Positions 26,694 to 35,545 of a DNA stretch of 64,000 bases are shown in pieces. Both the position numbers and the translations under genes were made by a program. How positions within the stretch are numbered: the stretch's first letter is position 1; each line of letters opens with the position of its first letter. The notes below the pieces were generated by a model. That model was not told the DNA's origin. It was given only the letters and a program-made list of their open reading frames with translations, and did no database searches. This DNA comes from Selenomonas sputigena_A (lineage in GTDB: Bacteria; Bacillota; Negativicutes; Selenomonadales; Selenomonadaceae): positions 2,480,001 through 2,544,000 of the forward strand of contig NZ_CP194411.1 in NCBI RefSeq assembly GCF_051603425.1. The letters run 5' to 3'.

Positions 26694-26722
26694 ATTATTA
26701 TACAAATCGCGGAAAAAGTCAA
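26694..26722 (-). promoter_or_regulatory. Promoter of the riboswitch-cobI-ABC operon
   Basis: Minus-strand TTGACT (26722-26717) is followed after 17 bp by AATAAT (26699-26694). An overlapping TATAAT (26702-26697) would leave only a 14-bp spacer. Either -10 places the start at the 5' edge of the aptamer. Confidence 0.6.
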
Positions 26723-26756
26723 GGAAACAGCGCATATACGCGTTATGGGCCGTCGT

Positions 26757-26930
26757 TTAAAGAGAAAGAAATGTCCTTTCCTGCAACTCAGGAGCCTTGG
26801 ACGAAAAAGCCATGCTCTGCCGCCATAAGGCTTGCTGTGCCTCCTGCACGAATCGTGCTGTCCACGTATTCCTTGCTTCTGCTTTCCGTCGGCGGTAAGG
26901 CATCCTTTTCCAAACAACAAGATCTATCCT
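26757..26930 (-). pseudogene. Decayed remnant of an FHA-type exoprotein
   Basis: Read on the minus strand from about 26898, this translates TESRSKEYVDSTIRAGGTAS, then AAEHGFFVQGS, a TGA stop, and VAGKDISF. It aligns residue for residue with the scaffold segment at about 29377-29230 (TESTSKEYVGSTIRAGGTTS...GSQVAGKDVSL). One codon has become a stop and nothing homologous continues on either side. It marks the distal edge of the toxin array next to the cobalamin operon. Confidence 0.8.
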
Positions 26931-26985
26931 TGCAAGCCGACAATATCATCATATATTGAATGCTTCTGGCATGAAAGGTTGTCTT

Positions 26986-27693
26986 TTATTTTTTATGAAG
27001 CCCACAAACCAAATCTCGAAATAACATTAGAGGGAAAGATTGGTCTAATGTTATTTTCTCCAGAGATTTATCTTCATCTAAGGTGGTTTTTAGTATTTGC
27101 TTTATAGTATATTTTAATGATTTGAGCCATTTTCCGAAATGATCGTTTTCTTGTGATCCATCCCATATCCTACAGTATTTTCCCCAATCAAATAGTATAC
27201 AGATTTCTAGATCGCTCCATCTTTTTTGTTGTTTACTTTTATGAAAAACAACGCCTTTCTCAATATGTAATTGAATATCCTGCAATATGCGAATAATATT
27301 TACAAAATGACGGTTTTGGGAATCAATCCAAAGTGTCCTTCCATATAAAGAAGGCATCGCCGTCAGCAGATGTTTTTTTCTTGCATCATCTTTTTCTGAG
27401 ATATACTGTTTGTCATGTTTCTTATCCCAATATGTATGGCGAATAAAAATATTCTGTTGACGGGATATTTTTCTATCTTTTGCATAAATCATGAAAGAGG
27501 AAATCATTTTATTAGGAATAAATTCTCGTAGTCTAAAAATTTGTTCGTAAGGTTCGTTTTGGTCGTCATAAATAAAACCGGGTTCTTCCGTATAATATGT
27601 GGCGATACTTTCATATCTTAATAAGAGTAAAGGAATTACAGGTTTGCACTCTGTAATAATTTGTTTACAATTTCCGGTTTCTATTGGATGCAA
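26986..27693 (-). CDS. Hypothetical 235-residue protein, possible immunity protein
   Basis: I recognise no family. The gene is AT-rich compared with the scaffold fragments around it, starts at TTG 27693 (AGGGAG 11 bases upstream) and encodes a soluble, Ile/Lys-rich protein with no signal peptide or membrane segment. Visible features are a Trp-containing region (HTYWDKKHDK, KRWSDLEICILFDWGKYCRIWDG) in the second half. It directly follows the C-terminal end of an FHA/CdiA-type fragment (stop at 27738), which is where immunity genes sit in contact-dependent inhibition modules, so an immunity role is inferred from position only. Confidence 0.5.
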   Translation of the reverse strand: MHPIETGNCKQIITECKPVIPLLLLRYESIATYYTEEPGFIYDDQNEPYEQIFRLREFIPNKMISSFMIYAKDRKISRQQNIFIRHTYWDKKHDKQYISEKDDARKKHLLTAMPSLYGRTLWIDSQNRHFVNIIRILQDIQLHIEKGVVFHKSKQQKRWSDLEICILFDWGKYCRIWDGSQENDHFGKWLKSLKYTIKQILKTTLDEDKSLEKITLDQSFPLMLFRDLVCGLHKK

Positions 27694-27737
27694 CTATAAC
27701 ACACTCCCTAACAAACAGCTATGTTATTCTCTGGGTT

Positions 27738-28361
27738 CTACATCTGCAACATGTTCAGGTTCACCGCTTCCTTTATGAGAGCATATCCTATCGCTATACA
27801 TAATGTTGCTAAAACTGCCATTTCAGGAGAAGCCATCATCTCATAATTGTTCTTCGTCCCACTAGCCACCGAAGTCGCACCAGCTGCCGCATTCCCACCG
27901 ATGGCTTTTGCAACGGTTGCGCCGATGATGGCACTGACGCTCTGAACCGTACCCGGATCTTTGCCATCAAGTGCCTTAATAACAGCTTCGTTGAGGCCGG
28001 CGCCGACAGCACCAGAAGCAAAGCCAGCACCTGTGATCTGGCTCATGATGCCGCCGATAATGGCATGGACGGCGATTTTTCTGCCGCTGCCGTCGTCGGG
28101 CAAGTTATGTGCGAGGCGGAAGGCTTCCTCGCCGAAGGCGGCGGCGAGTTCCTGCTGCTCTTCGATCTTCTGCTTGTCAAAGATTCTGCCCAGCTCGTTC
28201 AGCGAGTTCGCCGTATCGCGGCTGAGGGCGGAGATGTCCTGCGTGGGATTGTCGCGGATGTCGATGGTTCCCTGCGCGACGGCAGACTTCGTCGTGCTGC
28301 TTGCCTCTCCCTTGGCCGGCATGGAGATGTTGGGTGCGAGGCCTATAGTATTATAGACCTT
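27738..28361 (-). pseudogene. Displaced C-terminal FHA/CdiA module, part downstream of the inserted element
   Basis: From the element boundary at 28361 the frame reads VYNTIGLAPNISMPAKGEA, SRDTANSLNELGRIFDK, LAHNLPDDGSGRKIAVHAIIGG, MSQITGAGFASGAVGAGLNE and ends GGNAAAGATSVASGTKNN plus a short hydrophobic tail (MAVLATLCIAIGYALIKEA). It is closely similar to the matching part of the module at 30753-33803. The last ~25 residues after SGTKNN replace the long toxin region seen there, so the toxin is either very short and membrane-active or lost. No proper start exists; the open frame runs back into the inserted element. Confidence 0.75.
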
Positions 28362-28523
28362 GGGAAGCGCTGATAAATTCAGCACCGGCATCTTGGTACA
28401 TCTTTTCCGCCCTGTCTGCGTCGGCAAATCCTCCGCATAGCCCCGCTATGCGTCCGGTTTTCCTCCTTGGCAAGTCGAAAAATCTGCACCAATCTGACGG
28501 ACTTCATTTTATCAGCGCTTCCC
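28362..28523. mobile_element. 162-bp MITE-like insertion with 16-bp terminal inverted repeats
   Basis: GGGAAGCGCTGATAAA (28362-28377) and its exact complement TTTATCAGCGCTTCCC (28508-28523) bound a 162-bp segment with no coding capacity of its own. It contains an internal hairpin, CGCATAGC CCC GCTATGCG, at 28434-28452. The segment is absent from the homologous place in the sister module (near 32475-32490). Removing it would rejoin the two pieces as ...AKDKVYNTIGL..., matching the sister (...DELYKTIGL...). Flanks AAGGACA and AAGGTCT (minus strand) may be a diverged target duplication. No transposase is nearby, so it would be mobilised in trans. Confidence 0.65.
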
Positions 28524-30246
28524 TGTCCTTCGCCTGCTGGCTCATCTTGTCGTAGCTGCCGTAGTGGTGGTAGGCCGCCCCGATGCTCTTTGCGCTGTAG
28601 TCCGCTTCGTTTTCCAAATCGCTGAAAGAGAATGTCCCCGTGCTGAGGCGGTTCTTTTCCGCTTCTGCGTCGCTTGCAAGAACGCCGCCTTTGAGGCCAG
28701 TGTTCTTCTCGACGTAGATGTCGAAGCCGTCTTTCCCTGCGAAGATGCCTGCCTGCTCACGGGCGCTGCGGTAGTAGGATTCCAGGCTTCCCTTGCTGAC
28801 CGATGCACCGATCGTGGGCTTGGAGAAGGAGCGGAGGATTTTGCCGGAGCCGGCCGGGTCGAGCATCTGGTTCATGCTCCAGGAGAGGTTGAAGCCCGCC
28901 GATGTGTTCTTCTCCTCGTAGGTTTCTTTTTCCTGCAATGTCTCGATCGTGAGATTGCCGCCGACTTTTGCCTCGATCTTTTCGCCCTTGGCCTTGCTTC
29001 CGAGGATGTTCGTATCCTTGCCGCTTTCCAGCTTGAGGGTTCCTGCGGCTTTTACTTCCGTGGGGGTGTAGGACGTGCGGCTTTCCTTGCTCTTTCCTTT
29101 GGCGCTGCTCGCGCTTAGGCTGAGGCCGGAAAGGCCTTGCGGGCTGAAGGAGGCTCCGATGCTTGCAGCGCTCGTCTTGTTCTCGCTCGTCGTGACGCTG
29201 GTGTTTTCTCCGGCTTCGAGGCGCACGTCTCCCTTGGCCTTGAGGGAGACGTCTTTTCCTGCAACTTGGGAGCCTTTGACAGAAAGGTCATGCTCTGCTG
29301 CTTCGATGCTTGTTGTACCGCCTGCGCGGATTGTGCTGCCCACGTATTCCTTGCTTGTGCTCTCGGTGCGGCTGTAGGTCTTGCTCGTGCCGAGGCTGAG
29401 ATTCAAGGAGAAGCCTGAGGCATTCTTCAGCGGGTTTTGTCCCTTGCCGAAGTTTTCATGGATGAGGCGGCCGGCCTTCAAGCGATCGTCCTTCACTTCG
29501 CCCATGCGCATGAGCGGCGCGGCAATCTCCTGCCCGAGATCGAGGAGACCGTGGCTGAGACTGACGGTAAGCCCCGTCGTCCGACTCTCCTGCGTGAAGC
29601 TCTCGCGGTAGATGTTTTCCTTGCCGTCGAGGTGCGTTTCTTTGGCCTGGATGCTTGCTTCTTTTCCGGCAAGGATGTCGGCCGATGTGAGATGCGCGGT
29701 TTCTCCCGCTGTGATCCTGACGTCGCCTTTAAGGCCGGCGATATTCGTTCCCGCCTGCGTAAGGGCGGAGCTTTCCCGTTCGCTCTTTTGCTTCTGCGTG
29801 CCGATGGTGAAGCCGAGCCCGCCGGAGGAGAAGACGCCGGATGTTTTCGTTTCCCTGAGGCTGTCGGTATGGGCGTAGTTCTCCGCCGTCTCAGCGGAGA
29901 GGTTCCGGCCTGCGGCGATGGCAGCACTTTCGTCCGCGACGACGTTGGCCGCCTGGAGCTGTATGTCCTGTTGGGCGGCGAGGTGCACGTTCTTTCCGGT
30001 CACATTTGTCCCGCGTGCCGCTGTGCGTTCACTGTCGCTGCGGAGTGTGGTCGTCATGGTCGAGAGGAAGGCACTGGCCTTGTGCTTTTCGCCAAAGCGG
30101 TCGACGGCGGTTTCCTTTCCTGCCGTGAGGCGGATGTCTCTTCCGGCAGACAGGGAGATGTCCCCTTGCCCGCTCGCGATGTTCGCCACCCGTGCCGTTA
30201 GGTTGTTTTCAGCAGCAAGGGAGATGCTGCCTCCGACATTAGCACT
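28504..30246 (-). pseudogene. Displaced FHA-repeat scaffold, part upstream of the inserted element
   Basis: About 580 codons of haemagglutinin-repeat sequence (for example LSAGRDIRLTAGKETAV, VHLAAQQDIQLQAANVV, SIQAKETHLDGKENIY, GDVRLEAGENTSVTTSENK, GGNLTIETLQEKETYEEK). These short beta-strand repeats build the beta-helix of two-partner-secretion exoproteins. There is no signal peptide or TPS domain. The open frame begins immediately after the stop of the YezG-like gene (30255), and no ribosome site precedes the first ATG/GTG. At the other end it reads DREALIK and stops at 28504 inside the inserted element. It is probably silent donor DNA. Confidence 0.8.
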
Positions 30247-30254
30247 CTTGCATA

Positions 30255-30710
30255 TTATTTTCCGGTTTTGATTTCTTCAAACCATTCATTGAAAATGTCA
30301 GGTGAAATTCTTGATTTTGAATCACTCCAAAAATTTTCATAGGAATATGTAGCATTCAAGCTATTTTTCTTGACATCATACACCAGTTTTATTTGTGTTG
30401 GCATATCTCTGTTGTATTGTTTGCAAAGGGTTTCAATTTTCCCAATATCTTCAATGATGATATCTAATGCCATATCTTGACGATGTTCTGAAACATCATA
30501 GTCAAAATGTTGTTTATTTGACATTTCATTAAGTTGATGTTTCTTTACAGTTTTCCCAGAAATTGTAAAGAAAAAATCACCGTGTATGGTTTTGCTTTCG
30601 TGTGAGCAGTAGATATATATCATATCTGCTTGCTCGTTTACATATTCAAGGCAGATTGATACCATATCCGCTTGATATTCAGAAAAATAATCTTCGAATA
30701 TTTTTCCCAT
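30255..30710 (-). CDS. YezG/DUF600-like immunity protein
   Basis: A 151-residue, AT-rich, acidic soluble protein starting MGKIFEDYFSEYQADMVSICLEYV and containing DMIYIYCSHE and PTQIKLVYDVKKNSLNATYSYE. This resembles the YezG-type immunity proteins I remember as partners of YeeF-like nuclease toxins. The match is from memory and moderate. GGGAGGATTTTCATC precedes the ATG, a good ribosome site, unlike the scaffold pieces. It lies 42 bp downstream of a toxin whose tail looks YeeF-like, so the pair is mutually supporting. It would neutralise that nuclease in the cytoplasm. Confidence 0.65.
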   Translation of the reverse strand: MGKIFEDYFSEYQADMVSICLEYVNEQADMIYIYCSHESKTIHGDFFFTISGKTVKKHQLNEMSNKQHFDYDVSEHRQDMALDIIIEDIGKIETLCKQYNRDMPTQIKLVYDVKKNSLNATYSYENFWSDSKSRISPDIFNEWFEEIKTGK

Positions 30711-30752
30711 GATGAAAATCCTCCCATATTCATCGTTGCAACAGCATATTTA

Positions 30753-33700
30753 TTATTGATTAATTTTGATTGTAGTTTTTTCCCCATCAATACTATATCT
30801 GATATCAAATCCCGACGGACGCATATCAGAATCTTTATACAGTATTTTTACTTCCACCTTTACATTCTTTCCTGATTCAATCGCTTTAGCCCATTTGTTT
30901 TCGAGTATGCGATAATCACTTAAATTGACTTTTGACGCTTGAGATACAAGATTATCCAACTCCGGGGAACCACCAAAACGATCGCCGGCCAAATGTCCCG
31001 AATGGTCATCTGAAAGCTTTCCAGGCGTATCTGGATTATGCTTCAACCGCTCTGTACGCTCTGTAAGCTGAAGTTTGTCCGTTTCAAATTTGTTCAGTCG
31101 GCCTAAGTGGTCTGTTTCGTAAAAGTAATCAAATTCTCCTGCCTGATATCGGACGTTGGGCAGTAACCTGCCGTCTTTCATATGAATCTTGACTGTATCC
31201 GTTCCTATTTTTCCAAGATTTTTGGCCGCAACTCTAGGAGCTTCGCTGGCATGGGCTACTTTGCCGAATATGGACGGCATCCTAGATGTCAATCCGGCTG
31301 CCAATCTTGCACCTCTCGATGATTTTGTCAAGGCGCCTCCCGGAGCCAACAGCAAGACGATTTCAGTGAAGAGTTCCCCAGCAACCTCCCCTTTTTGGAA
31401 ACCATCCCCGTCTTTCAGTTTTTGATATCTTTCCTGGAAGAAGGCTACCATTTGTGTGCCTACTTCCTCTCGGAATTCAGGGTTTGTGCTGAGCAGCCCC
31501 ATGAATTCTCCAATCGTTCCCAAAACCTGCTGCGGGTGGCTTGCCAGTTCTATAAGGGCATCGGATGCCGCAGAAACGGAACCTGCGCTTCCTTTGATAA
31601 AGCCTATGTCAAAACGGAAAATCTCCCCGATTTTTCCATCGTATTCCCCCCTGTGGAACACAATTTTTTCATCTGTCCTGTCCAATGGATAATCCCGCAG
31701 CTCATAGTCATTGTATTTGAAAATCACAAATTTTGCAGGCTGTCCGTTCAACGTCTTGTTTTGAAATCTGAATTTTTCCAGTCCAGTGCTGGTGTCCTCG
31801 ATGATATCCAAATCCCATGCACGCCCCCGGTTGTCGATGGCGACAGCAACTTTCTCGCCGTTCTCTTTGCCGAACATTACCATGTACTCAAAGTCTTTTA
31901 GTTTTTTATATTCCTCCGATTCCAAGAGCAGCAATAGTTGTTTTCGGATGGCTGGGATTTTCTCGTAGCGATTGTTCCTCGTTCCGCTGGCGGCAGCGAC
32001 AGCTCCAGCCGTAGCATTGCCGCCAATGGCTTTGGCAGCTGCGGCGCCGAAGAGGGTGCTGACTATCTGGGCAAGCCCCGGATCTTGTATCTTCCCGATT
32101 TCGTTGATCAGAAGTTCGTTCAATCCCGCGCCTACAGCACCCGAAGCAAATCCCGCACCTGTAATCCGGCTCATAAGCCCGCCAATAAGGGCATGCACCA
32201 TGGCTTTCCTGCCGCTTCCGTCATCAGGCAGGTCATGGGCAAGGCGGAAGGCTTCCTCGCCAAATACGGCGGCAAGTTCCTGCTGTTCGGCTATGGTTTT
32301 CTTGTCAAAGATTCTGCCTAGTTCGTTCAGCGAGTTCTCCGTATCACGGCTGAGGGCGAAAAGATCCTGCGTGGTATTGTCCCGCACCTCGATGGTTCCC
32401 TGCGCAACGGCAGATCTCGTCGTGCTCTTCGCCTCGCCCTTGGCCGGCATGGCAATGTTGGGAGAGAGCCCTATGGTCTTGTAGAGTTCGTCCTGCTCCT
32501 TGGGGCTTTTGCTCTTGAGGTTGCCATAGTGATTGTAGGAAAAGCCCTGACTTTGGGATTCATAACTAGCCTTATTCTCCAGATCGCGGAAAGAGAACGT
32601 GCCCGTGGAGAGGCGGTTCTTCTCCGCTTCTGCGTCGCTTGCTATGACGGCTCCTTTCAGATCGGTATGCTTGCCGACCTCGATGTCGAAGCCTTCTTTG
32701 CCTGCGAATACACCTGCCTGCTCCCTGGCGCTTTCGTAGTCAGAATGGATGTTTCCCTTGCTTCCCGAAAGGGAGATGTCCGGCTTGCCGAAAAGAGTGC
32801 CTTTCTTCCCGTTGCCGAGGAGGCCTTTATGGATGTCGAGGCTGAGACCGATGCCTGCGCTTTTTGTTTTCTCCTCGTAGGTTTCTTTTTCCTGCAAGGT
32901 TTCGATCGTGAGGCTTCCTCCGACGTTCATTCCGACCTTTTCACCTTGCACTTGGCTGCCGAGCAGGGCGATGTCTTTTCCGGCATGAGCCTCTACGGTT
33001 TCCTGCGCCTGAACCAATGTCGGCGTATAACTTGTTTTCGTCTCCCGGCTCTCGCTTTGCATGCGGCTGGCGTTCAGGTTCAGCCCGGAGAGCCCGGAGG
33101 CTCCGTAGGTCGCCCCGATTTCTACGGATGTCTGCCAGCTTTTTGTCGTTGCCGTCGTCTGCTCTTCCGCCGCTTCGAGACGGATATTTCCCTTGGCTTC
33201 GAGCCGGACGTTCCTGCCGGAGACTTCGGATCCTTGGATCCGGATGTCCTTCTTTTCTGCCTGGAGTTGGAGATCCTGCCCGCTGCGGAGGATGCTCCTT
33301 GCCGTATCCGTGCTCCTTGTTTCCTGTGTCTCTATACTCTTGCTTGTGCCGAGGCCGATGTGGAGGTTCAGGCTCAAATTGCCTTTGGCGATGTTCTTGA
33401 GTTCCCGACGATTTTCATAGAGCGCTCTTCCGGCGCGGATTTCGTAAAGCGCCTTGAGGCGAGGATCTTCGACTTCCCCGGCTCTTTTGAGCGGCTGCCA
33501 GACGCTTTCTGCGGCACGCACGGAGTTCCCGCCGAGGCTCAGGGTAAGTCCGGTCCGGGAGCGTTCGTGCGTCTCTTTTTCCAGGTAGATGTTTTCCGCG
33601 CCCCGGATTTGGACGTCGGCGGCACGGATCCCGATATTTCCTCCTGCCGCGATGTCTGCGGCTTGGAGATCAGCCTGGTTCTGAGCTTCAATATTTACGT

Positions 33701-33803
33701 TCCCGCCTGCGGTGAGCTCTGCGCCGACTTGTGTGGTATAGTCGCCCTGGAAGTTGTCCTTTTCTTTCCTGGTGCCAAGGAAGATGCCAAGGCCTGCGCC
33801 CAT
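30753..33803 (-). CDS. Displaced CdiA/FHA module with YeeF-like nuclease C-terminus
   Basis: The 1016 codons from ATG 33803 fall into three parts. Residues 1-~430 are FHA repeats (AGGNVNIEAQNQADLQAADIAAGGN). Residues ~440-606 are the conserved pre-toxin block ending GGNATAGAVAAASGTRNN. A variable part follows: about 640-860 a linker with a glycine/alanine-rich hydrophobic stretch, and about 880-1016 a nuclease-like domain with DYFYETDHLGR, DDHSGHLAGDRFGGSPELDNLV, NKWAKAIESGKNVKVEVKILY and RPSGFDIRYSIDG. That order matches the DNA/RNA non-specific endonuclease tail of B. subtilis YeeF; the His/Asn/Arg set lies in DDHSGHLAGDRF. Homology to scaffold continues upstream to about 33851 (EKEETHREVKKSG), abutting the stop of the previous immunity gene. 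There is no signal peptide, TPS domain or SD, so it is probably an orphan module. Confidence 0.75.
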   Translation of the reverse strand: MGAGLGIFLGTRKEKDNFQGDYTTQVGAELTAGGNVNIEAQNQADLQAADIAAGGNIGIRAADVQIRGAENIYLEKETHERSRTGLTLSLGGNSVRAAESVWQPLKRAGEVEDPRLKALYEIRAGRALYENRRELKNIAKGNLSLNLHIGLGTSKSIETQETRSTDTARSILRSGQDLQLQAEKKDIRIQGSEVSGRNVRLEAKGNIRLEAAEEQTTATTKSWQTSVEIGATYGASGLSGLNLNASRMQSESRETKTSYTPTLVQAQETVEAHAGKDIALLGSQVQGEKVGMNVGGSLTIETLQEKETYEEKTKSAGIGLSLDIHKGLLGNGKKGTLFGKPDISLSGSKGNIHSDYESAREQAGVFAGKEGFDIEVGKHTDLKGAVIASDAEAEKNRLSTGTFSFRDLENKASYESQSQGFSYNHYGNLKSKSPKEQDELYKTIGLSPNIAMPAKGEAKSTTRSAVAQGTIEVRDNTTQDLFALSRDTENSLNELGRIFDKKTIAEQQELAAVFGEEAFRLAHDLPDDGSGRKAMVHALIGGLMSRITGAGFASGAVGAGLNELLINEIGKIQDPGLAQIVSTLFGAAAAKAIGGNATAGAVAAASGTRNNRYEKIPAIRKQLLLLLESEEYKKLKDFEYMVMFGKENGEKVAVAIDNRGRAWDLDIIEDTSTGLEKFRFQNKTLNGQPAKFVIFKYNDYELRDYPLDRTDEKIVFHRGEYDGKIGEIFRFDIGFIKGSAGSVSAASDALIELASHPQQVLGTIGEFMGLLSTNPEFREEVGTQMVAFFQERYQKLKDGDGFQKGEVAGELFTEIVLLLAPGGALTKSSRGARLAAGLTSRMPSIFGKVAHASEAPRVAAKNLGKIGTDTVKIHMKDGRLLPNVRYQAGEFDYFYETDHLGRLNKFETDKLQLTERTERLKHNPDTPGKLSDDHSGHLAGDRFGGSPELDNLVSQASKVNLSDYRILENKWAKAIESGKNVKVEVKILYKDSDMRPSGFDIRYSIDGEKTTIKINQ

Positions 33804-33853
33804 GAGTCCGCTTTTCTTGACTTCGCGGTGCGTTTCCTCTTTCTCGTGGACAA

Positions 33854-34252
33854 CTATTGAGTAATTGTAACTTCGATTATTTTAAGAACATGTTTTTTGT
33901 TTTGCTTTAATGATTGTACTTGATCCATATATATACGTTCATACATCTTCCGTTGTTTTTTCAAATCACTTATTACCTCCTGTAATTCAAATCCTACTTC
34001 ATTTGCATAGTATTCCAAAAAACAAATCATCATTTCAAATCCATCACCGACATTTTCTACTGCATTTTTATTATTTTCAACAATAGTATTCCATTCTTTT
34101 ACAACAACTGGATCAATTGGATTTCCATCTTTCATCATATCCAAGTTTATAATTCCAAGCAATATACCCAATCCATCACTCGGGTTTTTCCAATAATATG
34201 AGTCCAAAAACATAACCATTGCCTCATATAGCTCTTTTTTTATCCAATACAT
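33854..34252 (-). CDS. Small AT-rich protein, probable CdiI-type immunity protein
   Basis: A 132-residue soluble, helix-rich protein with no signal peptide. The N-terminal pattern LYEAMVMFLDSYYWKNPSDGLGILLGIINL...GNPIDPVVVKEWN recalls a group of CDI immunity proteins (AM..FL..YY...SD.+G.LL......G.P.DP....W). I hold this only as a resemblance. GGAG eight bases upstream of ATG 34252 is a clear ribosome site. It follows the frameshifted toxin end at 34292 by 39 bp. Its stop codon at 33854-33856 directly abuts the next module's scaffold frame. Confidence 0.6.
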   Translation of the reverse strand: MYWIKKELYEAMVMFLDSYYWKNPSDGLGILLGIINLDMMKDGNPIDPVVVKEWNTIVENNKNAVENVGDGFEMMICFLEYYANEVGFELQEVISDLKKQRKMYERIYMDQVQSLKQNKKHVLKIIEVTITQ

Positions 34253-34291
34253 ACGAACATCTCCATTTCATGAGACTTCACTACTTAAAAT

Positions 34292-35130
34292 TCATCTGAA
34301 TTTCCTTTTTAATCCAACCTTTTCGTCCCAAATTTTTGGTGTTTCATTTAGTCCCCCATCCCATATTTCTCCATTTCTTGATTCTACCCAATACTGTTTT
34401 CCTTCTTCATTGATTTCTGCATACCACTCATTGCCATATTGATCTTTTCCTAGTAAATTTTCTTTCTTATTGGCAATATTAGTCAATTTTTCCCTATTTT
34501 GTGGTGTATCCGTTAAATGCCCTTCCTCTTTAGAGAATATATGCTTTAGAACATTCTCTTTATTAGATAATCGATTTTTTCCTGGCGCACTTACGTTTTT
34601 TTCGGTGATTGAAAAGCTTTTATATCCTGTCCTAAATTATTAGTGGCTCGATAGAGCACTATGCCGCCATACCCCATAACCGTAAGTCCAGTAGAAACTA
34701 TTTCCGGCGTTATCGCAATACCTATCCCTGTATCTGCTACTGGAATACTTCCAAGGGTTATTCCTCCGCCCCAAAAAGAAATAGCAAGACCAAGACCCAT
34801 AGAAACTTCATCAGTGAAAATCTTGCCACTTTGACTAAATAAAGTATGTGGATCATGGGGAGGACGCCCTGCTATCATTTGGAATATACTTCTGCGCAAA
34901 CCGAAAGCCACATTGTTATCAAGAGATATACCTACACTTTCGAAAAAATCGAGCACTGGAGATTGCACATGTACAGGGGTAACAAAAATCCTGCCTAAAC
35001 GAATTTGTTGCAGTCCGTCGAAGGTGACATAATCGGTATTCTTCTTGTTGATAATATCGGCAATTTCATCGGGCGAGAGGATTCCTTCTTTTGTTAGGCG
35101 CTCTTCCTCTTCGTTATCTTGTCGGTCTTT
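34292..35130 (-). pseudogene. Frameshifted polymorphic toxin C-terminus
   Basis: An open frame without start runs from about 35130 through ILSPDEIADIINKKNTDYVTFDGLQQI, PVLDFFESVGISLDNNVAFGLRR and a hydrophobic segment (LGLAISFWGGGITLGSIPVADTGIGIAI), and stops at 34591 after QSPKKT. In the -1 frame the sequence continues without a break as NVSAPGKNRLSNKENVLKHIFSKEEGHLTDTPQNREKLTNIANKKENLLGKDQYGNEWYAEINEEGKQYW (about residues 176-245), ending KRKFR at 34292. GHLTDTPQNR, YGNEWYA and ESRNGEIWDGG are typical of a recurrent toxin tail whose name I cannot give with certainty. The shift point is an A7 run at 34596-34602. Whether this is a mutation, a sequencing error or frameshifting is open. Confidence 0.65.
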
Positions 35131-35521
35131 CTCTTAGAGCAATAATCTCAAAAAAGAAATTCCATGTAACGAGGATATAATGAAACATCTCTTCATCCTT
35201 AAATCGTTCCCCTATATATTTTTTGACAAATGTATGATATTTCCCACCATAGATCCTATAAAATACATTATCAAATTTTTTCTCTCGGAAAAAATCGAAA
35301 GGCTGATCATCGTATGGTAAAAAAAGCCACTGTCCTTCGTCGACACAATGAAAAGACAGCTCTTCTTCAAATTCCAACATTATGCCATATTTATCGCTCT
35401 CCAAATAAACGGTAAACTTCTCGGAATCTCCACATTGTAAACGCAAAAGATAATTTCCGACAGGAATCATACCTCTATTGACTTCTTTCCATTTTTCCAT
35501 GCTTTTTCCTCTCGGTTTCAT
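35114..35521 (-). CDS. Hypothetical 135-residue protein, possible immunity protein
   Basis: Not recognised. It is a soluble, aromatic- and Glu-rich protein with no signal peptide: KWKEVNRGMIPVGNYLLRLQ, then alternating beta-like segments (KFTVYLESDKYGIMLEFEEELSFHC, QWLFLPYDD) and an aromatic C-terminal helix (MFHYILVTWNFFFEIIAL). AAGGA lies about ten bases before ATG 35521; ATG at codon 8 is an alternative. It is AT-rich and shares its final bases with the start of the toxin frame at 35130. It stands second after an orphan toxin tail, so it may be a spare immunity gene left by an earlier insertion. Confidence 0.5.
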   Translation of the reverse strand: MKPRGKSMEKWKEVNRGMIPVGNYLLRLQCGDSEKFTVYLESDKYGIMLEFEEELSFHCVDEGQWLFLPYDDQPFDFFREKKFDNVFYRIYGGKYHTFVKKYIGERFKDEEMFHYILVTWNFFFEIIALRERPTR

Positions 35522-35545
35522 AATCTGTTGTTCCTTTTTTGGGCA

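Noticed and set aside
28564..30201. Plus-strand frames opposite the FHA scaffold modules
   Set aside because: They mirror the repeats of the minus-strand haemagglutinin sequence. They were useful only because two of them share a translated stretch that exposed the relic at 26.8 kb.
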